DNA of 64,000 nt from Bugula neritina (Eukaryota; Bryozoa; Gymnolaemata; Cheilostomatida; Bugulidae). The notes below the pieces were generated by a model that saw nothing but the letters and a program-made list of their open reading frames with translations, was not told the origin of the DNA and ran no database searches. This document shows, piece by piece, positions 39,462-52,638 of the stretch (position 1 is its first letter; each line of letters starts with the position of its first letter). The stretch lies in contig OZ037766.1 in the NCBI GenBank assembly GCA_964035545.1, forward strand, positions 29,905,140 through 29,969,139, read 5' to 3'. Position numbers and translations under genes: made by a program.

Positions 39462-41643
39462 GTTGAGTTTTGAGTGCTTGAGGAATCACTTTATAATGAA
39501 TATGTATCGGCAACTTTCTACTTTTATACTAGTTCCACTAGTTCTAATCTTGAGCCAACCACTTTGATTGGTTTACCATGCAATTATTCTTGATGTAAAG
39601 TTAACAATTCAAGAATGAAGTATATCAGCTCAACAATTATGTTTGATAATAGTTCTATAAGAATAGAAACATTCACTAGAATTATGTAATAATCCGTGCC
39701 AGCTGGAGCATATCGCGTCACTATCATGTTATAGTTGGCATACTCTGCTACGCTTGTTAAACAAGGAGAATGAGACAACAATGTTTAACCACTTGAAAAT
39801 CAATTCACTGAATTTTTATCAGCCAGTACAGAACTGGTTCTAGAAGTGCTACAAGGAAGTATTTCGAAACATACAATTAAAAAACGTTCAAACAATGAAG
39901 ATTTTTGATTATAATTTTGTACTAACAAAACCTGGCAGATCTATAATCTTCTGCAAGATTGTATATACAGTATAGAGTGAGCACAGAGAGTTTATATTAA
40001 ACAACATGCAACAAAAAATTGTCTAAATAGCAATAAGAAATTGCTTTTTACGTTTTCAAGCACTGTTTTATTTGATTTGATATGATTCTATTTAAAATAG
40101 CAAAAATTTTTGACAGAAAGTTGGGTAATTATTATTCATCATTAACTGTTATTAATTTTTATTGAATTGATGGCTTAACACTTCTAATGTGTAACATTTG
40201 TCTATTGCATGTGGTGCACTTGTTGAAAGTAAAATAGCTTTCAAGTAAATAAGTATAACATAACATAGGTGAGATGCCACAAGCTTTACTTTCTAGCAGT
40301 CCCACAATTTTACACTTTATTATGAAAGCATGGAGACACAATTATTCCAGTTATTGTTTAATATATATAGCCAGGCCATAGGCCTTCAAATGTAAAACCC
40401 AAAATTATTATATTGTAGTCTGCATGGTACGTACAGTGCAATTAGGTACATTGTGCTATTCCTCAGTATTCACAATATTGTATTATTTTGCTATTGTCTT
40501 GCAATATTATAGTTGCTATAAAAGGCAATTGAAATGTAATTTTTATCATTTTTAACAAAAAGTTTATGTATATTTTTAACTTGATAAAAATTATATTGCA
40601 ATTGCTTTTAGCAAATATAATTTATCTCTATAACTGCACCCAAATTAGAGCATGTAGTTCACCTGTTAGCTGCAGCTCTTACATATTGTCTCCATGGTTT
40701 CCAGGAAACTATAAACTCAATATTCCATCATATAAGTAATCCACTTTATTCTAATTTCTGGATCAGATGTACTATACTTTAAAGTCAACAATTAGTTTTT
40801 TTCTATTGGACAAAAATTTACTTATTGTTAATAAGAGTATATATAGAATCATTATTTTATTAATGGTTCAATTATTTATACAAAGTTGCGATATAAAACG
40901 TAAATGTGTTAATTTAAAAGTGCTCAACAAATAACAATCACAAGTATCAAACTTTGCTTTTTGAATTGCGACCCCAATTCATACTTGCATAGAAATAATG
41001 TCCACCAATTGAGATATATATGGGAAGCCTTTCTTGGTTACTTCATTTATCTAAATAAATAAAATAAACTCTGATATTTGCCATATTATTCAAAGTTAAT
41101 TGAATCAAATTTAAAAGTTATAGAATAATACGTTAGACTGTACGTATGACACATGTTGTATCACACCTTGTGTCGTGCATACAGTTTAACAAACATTCTT
41201 ACTTTCAAATTTCATTCAGTCAACACTCAACTCTGAAAATGGGTGCAGTGGTGTCTGAAATATAAGTCTAATTTGTTTATTTAGATAAATAAAGTAATAA
41301 AAACAATTTCCTCTTTATTTATTGTTTATTTTTAATAAATTTACTAATCTGTAAATTAAGATGTATTTAAAGTTTTTGTGCTGCTCTTTTTAAAAGAAAA
41401 TTTTTATAATTCAACTATGAATTACAATTATGTGCGTTCTGTCAATGCAAAATTATGCAAATTTGGTCTAACTTTAGTTTTGCAAAAACACAAATAAATG
41501 AATATACTTTGCATGAATATATTTATTTTTAAAACAATGCATAAATTTATCATTTGTCAGAAGAAAACTTTGGTCATTACTGAAAGTACATACATGCTAT
41601 TGTGATGTGACAAACAGAAAGAGTGTTTGAATTAATCTATTTG
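39462..41643. other. Intergenic region between lectins D and E1
   Basis: AT-rich, with no gene seen. The right end (about 41395-41643) is the 3' flank of lectin E1. It matches the 3' flank of lectin F1 (47643 to about 47900) in inverted orientation, including the AATAAA (TTTATT at 41522-41527 on the plus strand). Confidence 0.6.
39521..39571 (-). promoter_or_regulatory. Lectin D promoter: CCAAT box and TATA box
   Basis: On the minus strand CCAATCA (39571-39565) is followed 36 bases later by TATAAAAG (39528-39521), about 60 bases upstream of the ATG. Spacing is the same as in lectins E and F. Confidence 0.65.
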
Positions 41644-42729
41644 TTAATATTTTTCACACATAAAATATTCCGCAGAAGTGCAGGTTCCATCATCCCACTT
41701 GAGGTCATTACTGTCAGCAAATAGACCGAGACAGTCTTGAGGACCTCCTAGATTGTTGGGGCGTTGGGGGTACCAGTCCTCTACAACTATGTCTTTCTCG
41801 AGTTTCCCATCCCATTGCCAGACCCCTTGATAGTTTTTTCCGCCAATCCAGATGTATTTGTTGATATGCCCTTTCCATGCTGCATATAAGATAAGATAAA
41901 ATATAGATGTATTTCACTAGCAGCTTTGTGCAATCCTAAATGCAAGACTATAATATTATTGTTATTTTGCTGATGTTATTTGCCATAATCTAGACTAAAG
42001 CTCGTTTCAAGAAGCATAATATATATAACTATTCCAATATGATTGTGCACTCAAATCCACAATATATCTTTAAAAATTATGAGAATTCACCTGAGTGAGT
42101 TTTCCTCATATGTTTAGCCCAGGATATAGAGTCAGTACTATCAAACACAGCCAGTCTGTCTCCATTTCCTTCACAGTAGGCTTTGGCATCATTCCATTTC
42201 TTTGACAACGTAACAATTTTGTAGCAGGTGCTAGAATGTGGATTGTAGATATAGCCACTGGGGCAGTTTACTCCATCTGAAAAAAATATATATTTAGAAT
42301 GAGCCAAAAATTTTAAACTCAAAATATCAAGTCATGTAAGATACAAGTATTATCTTTTATGTGTGACAACATTTTGTGTCAATTATAACAAGCGTTTGAT
42401 GATTTTTGCAATAGTCAAAAACCATTAATAATTAATACAACTATTGCTTTTTTAATTTTCCACATTTCTGCTAATCCGTTCATTAAAATTGTAAAAAAAT
42501 AATTAGTTCTAATACGTTTATTTATTTCAAGAGCAATGCAAGAACTTATTAAATTTGGTAAATTCTCAACAGTTTAGTTTTACATCTATTAACATTTTAT
42601 TTGCAATTCTAAACTTGAACCCTATATAAGAACTTTGCTTTACTTACGTCCACATGTTGCATCACTCAGATCAAAACAGACAGCAATAATTGCTGCCAAT
42701 AGTAGACCACAGGCTATGCTCTTCTTCAT
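41644..42729 (-). CDS. C-type lectin E1, secreted (3 exons, 167 aa)
   Basis: Exons in transcript order: 42729-42648, 42276-42091, 41879-41644, total 504 bases. Signal peptide MKKSIACGLLLAAIIAVC. The lectin domain has NCPSGYIYNPHSSTCY, AYCEGNGDRLAVFD, WIGGKNYQG and FMCEKY. The triplet is RPN (PQRPNNLGG), an EPN-like position with Arg in place of Glu, and the second site is WDD. The C-terminal half (LGGPQDC to the stop) and 3' UTR match lectin F1, while from about 41838 upward the gene is identical to E2 and E3. Residue Lys in WIGGK is Arg in E2/E3 (base 41837). This is the leftmost member of the 9-kb array. Confidence 0.93.
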
Positions 42730-42806
42730 AGTAATAGTTTTAGTTTCTCTTGTAGTGTATAACTGATTTTCAGTACTGATGTGCTTATCACATCTCAACA
42801 CTCTCC

Positions 42807-42858
42807 CTTATATACCAAATCTCAATGTGATTACCAAGTAACTTAGCTACCTGATTGG
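42807..42858 (-). promoter_or_regulatory. Lectin E1 promoter: CCAAT box and TATA box
   Basis: Minus strand CCAATCAG (42858-42851), then 36 bases to TATATAAG (42814-42807), about 80 bases before the ATG. The intervening words AGTTAC, GGTAATC and AGATTTGG match lectin F1's promoter. Confidence 0.75.
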
Positions 42859-43639
42859 TTGTTTTTTGTCCAGTAAACCGTAAATATATTGCAAAACCAT
42901 CACTAAACATTATTTTTTATATATGACTAAATAAATTATGTCTCTTATACGTATGTAGTTATGACAATTTTCTAGGTCTTGTTTTTTTAAATTAGCATCA
43001 GAAATTATCTTTCAAAAATTGTACATTGCATGAAAGCCCAACAAAAAATTAATTATAATATTTCATTGCATTATATTCTAGTAAACAACATCTGTTAGAT
43101 TTATAATTGAGTGTAAAAGACATTGTTAAAATTATTAGCTTAAAATTTCTGCTAATACAAAAGCTAGACTAGACACTGCTTCTTGCTACTTGAAGAATCT
43201 CTGACAGACTCCATTAATGCATTGCTAAGATGTTGATATAGATTTAAGCTGTCATGTCTATAAACTGTTTATTTGAAGGCTTTATGCTCAATAAAAAGTT
43301 TTAATGTAGACTTTGTGTAGAAATATATATATATATTATCAAGAAAAAGAGCAATTTAATTAGATATTATTTTATTGTGCTACTAATTACTATTAGTTTC
43401 ATTCCTCTGCAGCACTCTTCAGGCACAATATTGAATTCAAATTTTACATTAAGAAAATCAACATGCTAAACGTACAATGTAAAACATAACACAAACATAG
43501 CAGTGGCTTTGGTGTTATATAGGTTTGTAAGTGTTTTTAAATATATAAAAAACATAATGTAAAAACACAATTGATAGTAGATGAAGTTGTTGTTGGGTGA
43601 CTATGCTCTGTGGGTATTTGGATATTATTTAATTGCTAC

Positions 43640-44200
43640 AGTACATATAATATAAATACAGAGTCTCTATAGGTTTTATGGTTGCACAGTAAGAGTTTTT
43701 TTGAGTGTCGGCAGGTTGATAAGAGTTCGTTTCGCTTGTTTAGAGTACACATGGTAGGTTTGTATAAAATAAAAAAACATTCCCACAGGCATAAATTACA
43801 CCTTTTGGTAATTGTGTTGTATGGTTTTGCTTTCCTCAACATTTTCCAACTTATATTGCGTTTAATGTTTTTGTTAGTTAGTTGCCAAGTGTATTTGCTA
43901 AGTTCTGTTTGATTTGCTTTTTCTTTGTTTTTAAATGATGATTTGTGGTTTGCGTATCTTAGTTTGAACGGTCCTTCACTCAGGCCAATGTATGTTGCAG
44001 GCTCGTTTTCGGTAGTTTCTACAGTTGCTTGGTATATTACTCTGCTCTCCTGACAGTTTTCTTCCAGTGTACAACTTTCTTTTTCTCTGCAGTTGCAGTT
44101 TTTTCTGGGGGTTTTGTTTTGTTGCTTCTGTTTCTCTGTTTTTCTGATATTCTGTTTTTGTGGGCGTCTAAATTATGGTCTGTTTTATGTTTGGCATGCA
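43640..44200 (-). pseudogene. Penelope-like retroelement remnant, C-terminal GIY-YIG region (unit 1)
   Basis: Minus-strand translation from about 44100 gives NCNCREKESCTLEENC, VIYQATV, TYIGLSEGPFKLRYANHKS, TELSKYTWQL and KPYNTITKRCNLCL. These are the cysteine-rich linker and GIY-YIG-type endonuclease tail typical of Penelope-like and related retroelements. MPNIK near 44197 lies in another frame and is followed by a stop, so the copy is frameshifted and lacks the reverse transcriptase domain. It is inactive debris between the two lectin promoters. Confidence 0.75.
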
Positions 44201-46422
44201 GCTGTAGCTAACTTTTATATTGTTTTTGTTGATTATTTTATAGAGTGGATGTTCAGATTTTAAAGAAGTTTTTTTGCAATTTTTGTGGTTACATATTGGC
44301 TGTGTGTTGGATTGTACCAATCTACTTTTTTATATTATATATATGTTCAACCATTCAACCACTGAGCATTATAACCTATGAAATCTCAAAATGGTAATAA
44401 AGTCTGCTTTGTCCTTTCTTCGACCATAAAAATTAATCTTTTTAACCTAAAAGGTGAACCCTAAGCTTTGCATATACATTTTATATTTATTCAAACATAT
44501 TATACAACGTGCCCATAAATTTTTTGTCAAAATTTCATCTGCTCCTACAAAATAAAAATCGGAGATGCATTTTATGTGGTGGTGACACATTTAGAACTTT
44601 GTTTACCAGATTAATTTGTCTGCAATTTTATTGGCTAATATGTTCTCACAAGGCTAATACTAATTGGCTTGCACAGCAGAGTTTTATTGATGATGAAGTT
44701 TTCCTTAAATTAAGGTGATGCAATCAAATACCAAATAGCTAAACGATCATGATAATGACATGGTATACATAATATTAATGGCCTGCGAGATATACTTAAT
44801 ATATGCAAATCGTTCATTACACTAAAAACCATTAGAACAGGATTCTACATGGTTTAATGTCAAAAAGTCATGCCATTAATTATCTTGTCACTGAGTAATT
44901 GTTGACAATAAAACACAAGCTATCTTTTAGCCAATAAAATAGCTGGTTTATATGATATATTGAGTAACAGGTTGCTCAACTATAGTGATGATGCATGACA
45001 AAAATGAATTTTTTCGTGATGACATCAGTAATATTATGTATATTATAAATTACTAGTGAAAAGCTATAATTTATACTTTCATCATTTAGTCTCAGTGCAG
45101 CTGCTCTAATTATTGGTATTAATAAAATTATATTGTAAGCACTAAGAGATGACGCATATATATATGCTTCAAATCAGAAAATAAAATTCTAATTTTCTTC
45201 TCCCATATATAGTACTTAAGGTATTTAGAAATTTTTTTTGAACGGCATCTTTAAAACAATTCATTTTTTCAGTCTAACTTTTAATAGCCATATCAGCTAC
45301 TGTGTAATCAATTAGGTGGTAGAATGCGTAGAATCAACTCTCTTGCATTGAAAATAAATATTATATTATAGACCTTCAATTAATGCTTTCTTTTAACTTT
45401 AACTACAATTAAATTTGTATACATATTCTCCTTATAATACTAAATAATTCAAGTGATCAATAATACCAATGAAGTATTTTGATCTTATATTTAATTTTAC
45501 CAACATTTCATAAAAGCAGCTATTCATTCAACCAGGTACCAACTCAGCTTTTTGCAAGCCACAGGCCACTACTGAGTAGTATTTGAGTTAAAAATCAAAC
45601 AAATTTATATTGCTAAGCGAATCTTACCACGAATCAACATAAATAACTGCATATCTATGTGCATGATGAAGATATAGCACCTTTGTGTATTATAATATTA
45701 TCTGTACTTCATACAGTTGAATGAAAAAAAGATTTTCCCAATAAAACACAGATTATTAGAACTTTAGTTTCAATGCTTAGGTTGAAATATAAAATAATTA
45801 CAAAATAGAAGATGTGACACAGATGACTACTTTATATTTTTACCACTTGAAGAGTAAGTTATTAACTAGGCAAATTACTCATAATCTGGATCATTAAATA
45901 TGGAACTGATCACTGGGTAAGGACCTATAAATCTGACAATTAATCTCTATAATACGATATGAACGCAGAAGTAGCATACACTATTTTTCAACAGCCTGCT
46001 ATAACTGTAACATATTATCATTACAGGATGTTCCAATTTTACAATTTTACTTTCTTTATTAGTGTGGTATTAAAACTTAAATAATGCTGATATAGTGTAA
46101 AAATGCAAATATTTCACCAAAAGCTTGACGGGGTGATTTTAATATGTTGACTACAAGTTGCTTACTAAAGTATACTTTCAACTTTTACCTTTCACCACTA
46201 TGTCCCCATAAGTCAAGTAGCTGATACAACTTGCTTGCTGTTTATCTATAATTGATTAGTTTGATGGGCTGAAGAAAAGACAATCTGCATATTGTCATTA
46301 ATTGTAGCTATCTTACAAATCTTATTTTTATTTTAAAGTCATCCTGCTATGACTCACTATAAACACTTATGTTGCAAATTATATTTAGCAATAATTTGGT
46401 AATGAAGCTCCTAGAACATCAA

Positions 46423-46474
46423 CCAATCAGATAGCTGAGTTACATGGTAATCGCTTAAAGATTTGGTATATAAG
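46423..46474 (+). promoter_or_regulatory. Lectin F1 promoter: CCAAT box and TATA box
   Basis: CCAATCAG at 46423-46430 and TATATAAG at 46467-46474 (36-base gap), 75 bases before the ATG. Near-mirror of the E1 promoter. Confidence 0.75.
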
Positions 46475-46548
46475 GAGAAGGTTGAGATTTAATAAACAAA
46501 TCAGTACTGAATATCAGTTACACTACAAGAGAAACTAGAACTATTACT

Positions 46549-47642
46549 ATGAGGAAGAGCATAGCCTGTGGTCTACTATTGGCAGCAGTTTTTGCTGTCT
46601 CTGTTGATCTGAGTGATGCAACTTGTGGACGTAAGTAAAATATGGACTTATCAAATCCTAATTTCAGAGTTGAAAATATTAATTAAATGCTTATCATCAA
46701 TTACTATATTATAGTATATACAAAGTATTAGCTAATATTTATGCATATAAGCTAACTTTAATGAGTTTCTAAGCGTTTGAGCAATAAATTGTCGTATTAA
46801 AACAAATGATAGTTTTTAAGTCCAATAAAAACATTTGTTTGAGTTTGAAAAGTTAATGAGACAGTAGAACTGTATTAAAAACTAAACATTTGTAATCTAC
46901 AAAAAATTTCTTTCATATTTAATAAAAAAATTATCCCTATCCTAAATGACATGATATTTAATGTTTAAAAAGTTTAGTTTAATCCCGAGTATTTTTTCAG
47001 ATGGAGTAAACTGCCCCAGTGGGTATCTCCACAATCCACATTCTAGCACCTGCTACAAAATTGTTACATTGTCAAAGAACTGGGATAATGCCAAAGCCTA
47101 CTGTGAAGGAAATGGAGACAGACTTGCTGTGTTTGACAGTACTGACTCTATTTCTTGGGCTAAACACATGAGAAAAACTCACTCAGGTAAATTACTATAA
47201 TATAACTTTCAAAATATATTATGATAAAACGTTTGCTTTTTTGAGTGCACATTTATATTGAAATATAGCTCCCCTATCATAGTTCGAGCAAAAATGGTTT
47301 ATATTATTGCAATGAAATAAAAGTAATACTCCGATATTTTTGTTTAAGAAAAAAAGATCATTGGCTAGAGCTAATATAGAAAATATTTTTACCCTATTTT
47401 ATGCAGCATGGAAAGGGCATATCAACAAATACATTTGGATTGGCGGAAGAAACTATCATGGTGTCTGGCAATGGGATGGGAAACTCAAGAAAGACATAGT
47501 TGTAGAGGACTGGTACCCCCAACGCCCCAACAATTTAGGAGGTCCTCAAGACTGTCTCGGTCTATTTGCTGATAGTAATGACCTCAAGTGGGATGATGGA
47601 ACCTGCACTTCTGCGGAATATTTTATGTGTGAAAAATATTAA
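46549..47642 (+). CDS. C-type lectin F1, secreted (3 exons, 167 aa)
   Basis: Exons 46549-46630, 47001-47186, 47407-47642, total 504 bases ending TAA. Signal peptide MRKSIACGLLLAAVFAVSV. The lectin domain has NCPSGYLHNPHSSTCY, AYCEGNGDRLAVFD, WIGGRNYHG and FMCEKY. The sugar triplet is RPN (PQRPNNLGG), with WDD at the second site. It differs from E1 by a modest number of residues spread over the protein and has the same 3' UTR type, so E and F are an inverted duplicate pair. AATAAA at 47759-47764 is the likely poly(A) signal. Arg in the triplet is unusual; binding specificity cannot be deduced. Confidence 0.94.
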
Positions 47643-47993
47643 CTAATAGAATAATTCAAACACTCTTTCTGTTTGTCACATCACAATAGCATGTATGTAC
47701 TTTCAATAATGATCGAAGTTTTCTTTTGACAAGTGATAAATTTTTGCATTGTTTTAAAAATAAATATATTCATGCAGAGTATATTCAGCTAATTGTGTCT
47801 TTACAAAACTAAAGTTATATCAGATACATTTTGCATTAACGGAAAGCAAATAATTATAATTCATTATAGTTGATCTTACCTTTAAAAAGAATTTTCAAAA
47901 CTTAAAATTCAATTCTTTAAGCATTTTTGAATGTTAATACCTTTACATATCTTTATAAACATTAATAAAATAACCTTTGAATTATTGTAAAAA

Positions 47994-48204
47994 GGGAGCA
48001 GCCATGGTCTAGGGGTTAGAGCGTTTGCCTAGTAAACATGAAGTCATGGGTTCGAGCCCTGACAAAGGCCATTGGTAATGTTAGGAAAAGCACATAGTCA
48101 TAATTGTTCCCGTGCCTCATTTAAATAAGTCCTTAGCTCCTTTTAACAAAAACCCTTTCTATCACAGATTTCTCACAGGGATAGCAACGATAAACTTGCG
48201 TGAG
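47994..48204 (+). repeat. tRNA-derived SINE, family 1 (unit 1)
   Basis: Box A TGGTCTAGGGG and B box GGTTCGAGCCC in a tRNA-like head, then a tail with CTTTCTATCACAGATTTCTC and AAACTTGCGTGAG. Homologous to the 32487 copy and identical to the unit 2 copy. Confidence 0.8.
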
Positions 48205-48255
48205 TTGTTTTTGTTGAATCATTTTAAGAATTTATATTATAAGAATTATATATAC

Positions 48256-48409
<154 letters not shown>

Positions 48410-50426
48410 ATATATGGCTATCACGGCTAGCACCATCGCAGCAAGCATATGCATCGTGCCATAATGTATGGAGAGGGAGACTGAGGAGTTGTCCTTTCGA
48501 TAATAATACTACAAAATCTCTACATCATAATTATTTTCTCTGATCTAGTTAAAACCTCTTAGATACAGGGTATTGAAAATTTAGTTTGCTCGTTTCAGCC
48601 ATGAAAATTTTTTTAAAACTCTCATAACTGCATTTTGTAAATTTGACAATTGCAAATTTGCAGTGTATATTTAAAAACTAAAAACCTTGTGAACCGATAA
48701 CTTAGTGTTTAGATGCATGTTCATAAGTGTTATAATGGCACATAGAGTTCACTTCTTATTAGCTATAATTAGTAGTTATATAATGATTTCTATGTGAATC
48801 ATGCATTTCCTTCTTATTGTCATAGTCAGCATCTATATATAATGCTTGTGTATATATAGTTATTGCTTATAAACGGTTAGTAATAGTTGCTATAATAGAT
48901 TCCAAAGTGCTATTGCCATCTTATATTCATAGTAGTTGTACCAAATAAATCAACATGTAATACATTACAAGTCAGCACCATCTTGTCACACACAATCACA
49001 CATACCATTATACCAATAAGCTAGCTTAGTTTGTATACTTGTAGAATTCCAGTGCCTTTAAATGCTATTGACTAAAACTTTTAAACTTCTATCATTACTA
49101 ATCCAGTTGCATACCATTGACAAAAAAAGACATGAACTAAATAAGTAGTTCATTGAACAATATTAAACTTTTAAATTCTATCTTCATTTGTGCTTTGATG
49201 CAAAGCACTGAACTTACGAAACTTATTCAACAGGTGGTTAATGGAATTTCATTTTTTTTTAACTTTTTGTGATGCTGTTAAACAAATTATAGTCGTTTTC
49301 TATTCAATTACAACCTTATCTAATAAAGCATCTACAGAATTGCACTACTATAGGAAACCATGCAGGCTGATATACGTTTTGGATAATTTGCATTCAATTT
49401 GTTCATTAAACTATCAATTTAGTAATCTGATATGCTCATTTGCTACTCACCCAACGCTGTCAGAGCTGACCAAATTATGTTAGAATTTGCTGTTATGCTA
49501 GTTGAGCAAGGCAGAGAGAAGCAATGGCAACAATATCAACAAAAAAATCAGGCTTGTCACTTTTGGGAATAAAAAGTTATAAAGCTGTTTATAATAAAAT
49601 CTTAAAGAATTTACAAGAGTCAAGTGAAAACAGTTTTTGACTTGCTGCTTCAACATGTAGGTTCTGCAAATGCTAAAAACACAATGGCTGAATACTTATT
49701 TTATTTCTCGTCTATTAAAGTAAAAATTACAAATCTAAGTCAATAAGTTTTCTCATAAATTTACTGGCTCATACCCCCATGACCGTTGTGACCCAGTTAC
49801 CCCTACACACCATGTGCAGCAAATTAAGACTGAAAATTGAAACTAGTTTTAAGTCATTATAAAATTTTACCAGGCCGTGGTATTTTCTAGTGATTGTTAT
49901 AAATATGTAAAGGAAAAAAGGCTGAGAGGGAAACATGCAATGATGAAGTGCATTCAACTGTCATATATATACTGCGTGGTAATTTGTATGTGTTTGAGGC
50001 TCATGATGAAAAACCATCATGGATTCATATATCCCAATTTGCAAAAAGCTTAAGAGAAAACATAAAAAGCCCAACAAAATTAGAAAAAGTTTAATTATTT
50101 ATTTATGTTGTATTTTTTAGCATTTTATTAGTTTAGGGCAAACACATTCTGTATATTAGCAGCTAAATTGCAAAAAATAGCCAAAAAACAGAGAGATCGA
50201 GTGTGCACTAAAGAAAGTAAAATGGCCCTGATTGAGTTCTACATATGGTTTATGATGTTCGATTCAAACGCATGCAAACATGCTTTATTGTGCATGACAG
50301 CATATTAACATATAATAAACGTATTTATCTCCTTTGCAATATCTAGCCAGTTGTGATTGTTTAGGCTACTCTATATATGATACTTATTTAAATATTGTTC
50401 TACAGCAGATTTTAGTTTTTTTAATA

Positions 50427-50448
50427 TATATATATATATATATATACA

Positions 50449-50516
<68 letters not shown>
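50427..50516. repeat. (TA)n microsatellite upstream of the E2 3' end
   Basis: TA runs interrupted by CACTG. Repeated at about 59416-59511. Confidence 0.92.
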
Positions 50517-50519
<3 letters not shown>

Positions 50520-50642
50520 ATATACCAAGTAATTGGTTGTAGAAAAATGCTTGAAACAAACAAAAAGTTCCAAAAGCAAAGAAAAATAAATAAAAAACAA
50601 AAATTATAATTTTTGAAGCCTTTTAATATAGTATATTTATAC

Positions 50643-51728
50643 TTAATATTTTTCACACATAAAATAATGCGCAGCAGTGCAGGTTCCATCATCCCATTGA
50701 AGATTCTGATTGTTAGCAAATAGACCGAGACAGTCTTGAGGGCCTCCCGCATTGTTGGGACGTTGAGGGTACCAATCCTCTACAACTATGTCTTTCTCGA
50801 GTTTCCCATCCCATTGCCAGACCCCTTGATAGTTTCTTCCGCCAATCCAGATGTATTTGTTGATATGCCCTTTCCATGCTGCATATAAGATAAGATAAAA
50901 TATAGATGTATTTCACTAGCAGCTTTGTGCAATCCTAAATGCAAGACTATAATATTATTGTTATTTTGCTGATGTTATTTGCCATAATCTAGACTAAAGC
51001 TCGTTTCAAGAAGCATAATATATATAACTATTCCAATATGATTGTGCACTCAAATCCACAATATATCTTTAAAAATTATGAGAATTCACCTGAGTGAGTT
51101 TTCCTCATATGTTTAGCCCAGGATATAGAGTCAGTACTATCAAACACAGCCAGTCTGTCTCCATTTCCTTCACAGTAGGCTTTGGCATCATTCCATTTCT
51201 TTGACAACGTAACAATTTTGTAGCAGGTGCTAGAATGTGGATTGTAGATATAGCCACTGGGGCAGTTTACTCCATCTGAAAAAAATATATATTTAGAATG
51301 AGCCAAAAATTTTAAACTCAAAATATCAAGTCATGTAAGATACAAGTATTATCTTTTATGTGTGACAACATTTTGTGTCAATTATAACAAGCGTTTGATG
51401 ATTTTTGCAATAGTCAAAAACCATTAATAATTAATACAACTATTGCTTTTTTAATTTTCCACATTTCTGCTAATCCGTTCATTAAAATTGTAAAAAAATA
51501 ATTAGTTCTAATACGTTTATTTATTTCAAGAGCAATGCAAGAACTTATTAAATTTGGTAAATTCTCAACAGTTTAGTTTTACATCTATTAACATTTTATT
51601 TGCAATTCTAAACTTGAACCCTATATAAGAACTTTGCTTTACTTACGTCCACATGTTGCATCACTCAGATCAAAACAGACAGCAATAATTGCTGCCAATA
51701 GTAGACCACAGGCTATGCTCTTCTTCAT
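50643..51728 (-). CDS. C-type lectin E2, secreted, chimeric exon 3 (3 exons, 167 aa)
   Basis: Exons in transcript order: 51728-51647, 51275-51090, 50878-50643. Exons 1-2, introns and the first part of exon 3 are identical to E1. The second half of exon 3 diverges: PQRPNNAGGPQDC instead of PQRPNNLGG, NNQNLQWDDGTC instead of DSNDLKWDDGTC, and AAHYFMCEKY instead of SAEYFMCEKY. The 3' UTR is unrelated to that of E1. The switch point is near 50836, which marks the junction of the 9-kb duplication inside the sugar-binding exon. WDD and RPN sites are kept, so the product is probably functional but with altered residues around the calcium and sugar loop. Confidence 0.93.
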
Positions 51729-51805
51729 AGTAATAGTTTTAGTTTCTCTTGTAGTGTATAACTGATTTTCAGTACTGATGTGCTTATCACATCTCAACAC
51801 TCTCC

Positions 51806-51857
51806 CTTATATACCAAATCTCAATGTGATTACCAAGTAACTTAGCTACCTGATTGG
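51806..51857 (-). promoter_or_regulatory. Lectin E2 promoter: CCAAT box and TATA box
   Basis: Identical to the E1 promoter: CCAATCAG at 51857-51850 and TATATAAG at 51813-51806 on the minus strand. Confidence 0.75.
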
Positions 51858-52638
51858 TTGTTTTTTGTCCAGTAAACCGTAAATATATTGCAAAACCATC
51901 ACTAAACATTATTTTTTATATATGACTAAATAAATTATGTCTCTTATACGTATGTAGTTATGACAATTTTCTAGGTCTTGTTTTTTTAAATTAGCATCAG
52001 AAATTATCTTTCAAAAATTGTACATTGCATGAAAGCCCAACAAAAAATTAATTATAATATTTCATTGCATTATATTCTAGTAAACAACATCTGTTAGATT
52101 TATAATTGAGTGTAAAAGACATTGTTAAAATTATTAGCTTAAAATTTCTGCTAATACAAAAGCTAGACTAGACACTGCTTCTTGCTACTTGAAGAATCTC
52201 TGACAGACTCCATTAATGCATTGCTAAGATGTTGATATAGATTTAAGCTGTCATGTCTATAAACTGTTTATTTGAAGGCTTTATGCTCAATAAAAAGTTT
52301 TAATGTAGACTTTGTGTAGAAATATATATATATATTATCAAGAAAAAGAGCAATTTAATTAGATATTATTTTATTGTGCTACTAATTACTATTAGTTTCA
52401 TTCCTCTGCAGCACTCTTCAGGCACAATATTGAATTCAAATTTTACATTAAGAAAATCAACATGCTAAACGTACAATGTAAAACATAACACAAACATAGC
52501 AGTGGCTTTGGTGTTATATAGGTTTGTAAGTGTTTTTAAATATATAAAAAACATAATGTAAAAACACAATTGATAGTAGATGAAGTTGTTGTTGGGTGAC
52601 TATGCTCTGTGGGTATTTGGATATTATTTAATTGCTAC

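Larger units (their letters stand above)
42730..46548. other. Divergent intergenic region between E1 and F1
   Basis: A bidirectional promoter region. Both ends carry the same CCAAT/TATA module in opposite orientation, and the middle holds a Penelope-like element remnant (43640-44200). Other open frames (for example 44509-44718) show no recognisable domain. Confidence 0.7.

Noticed and set aside
43682-44211. Plus-strand open frames between E1 and F1
   Set aside because: Antisense to the Penelope-like remnant, which carries the recognisable motifs on the minus strand.
49948-50075. Possible retroelement integrase tail (frame with PSWIHISQF)
   Set aside because: Only a short stretch resembles such tails and no supporting upstream domain could be read; too weak to call. 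A blastx search would decide it.
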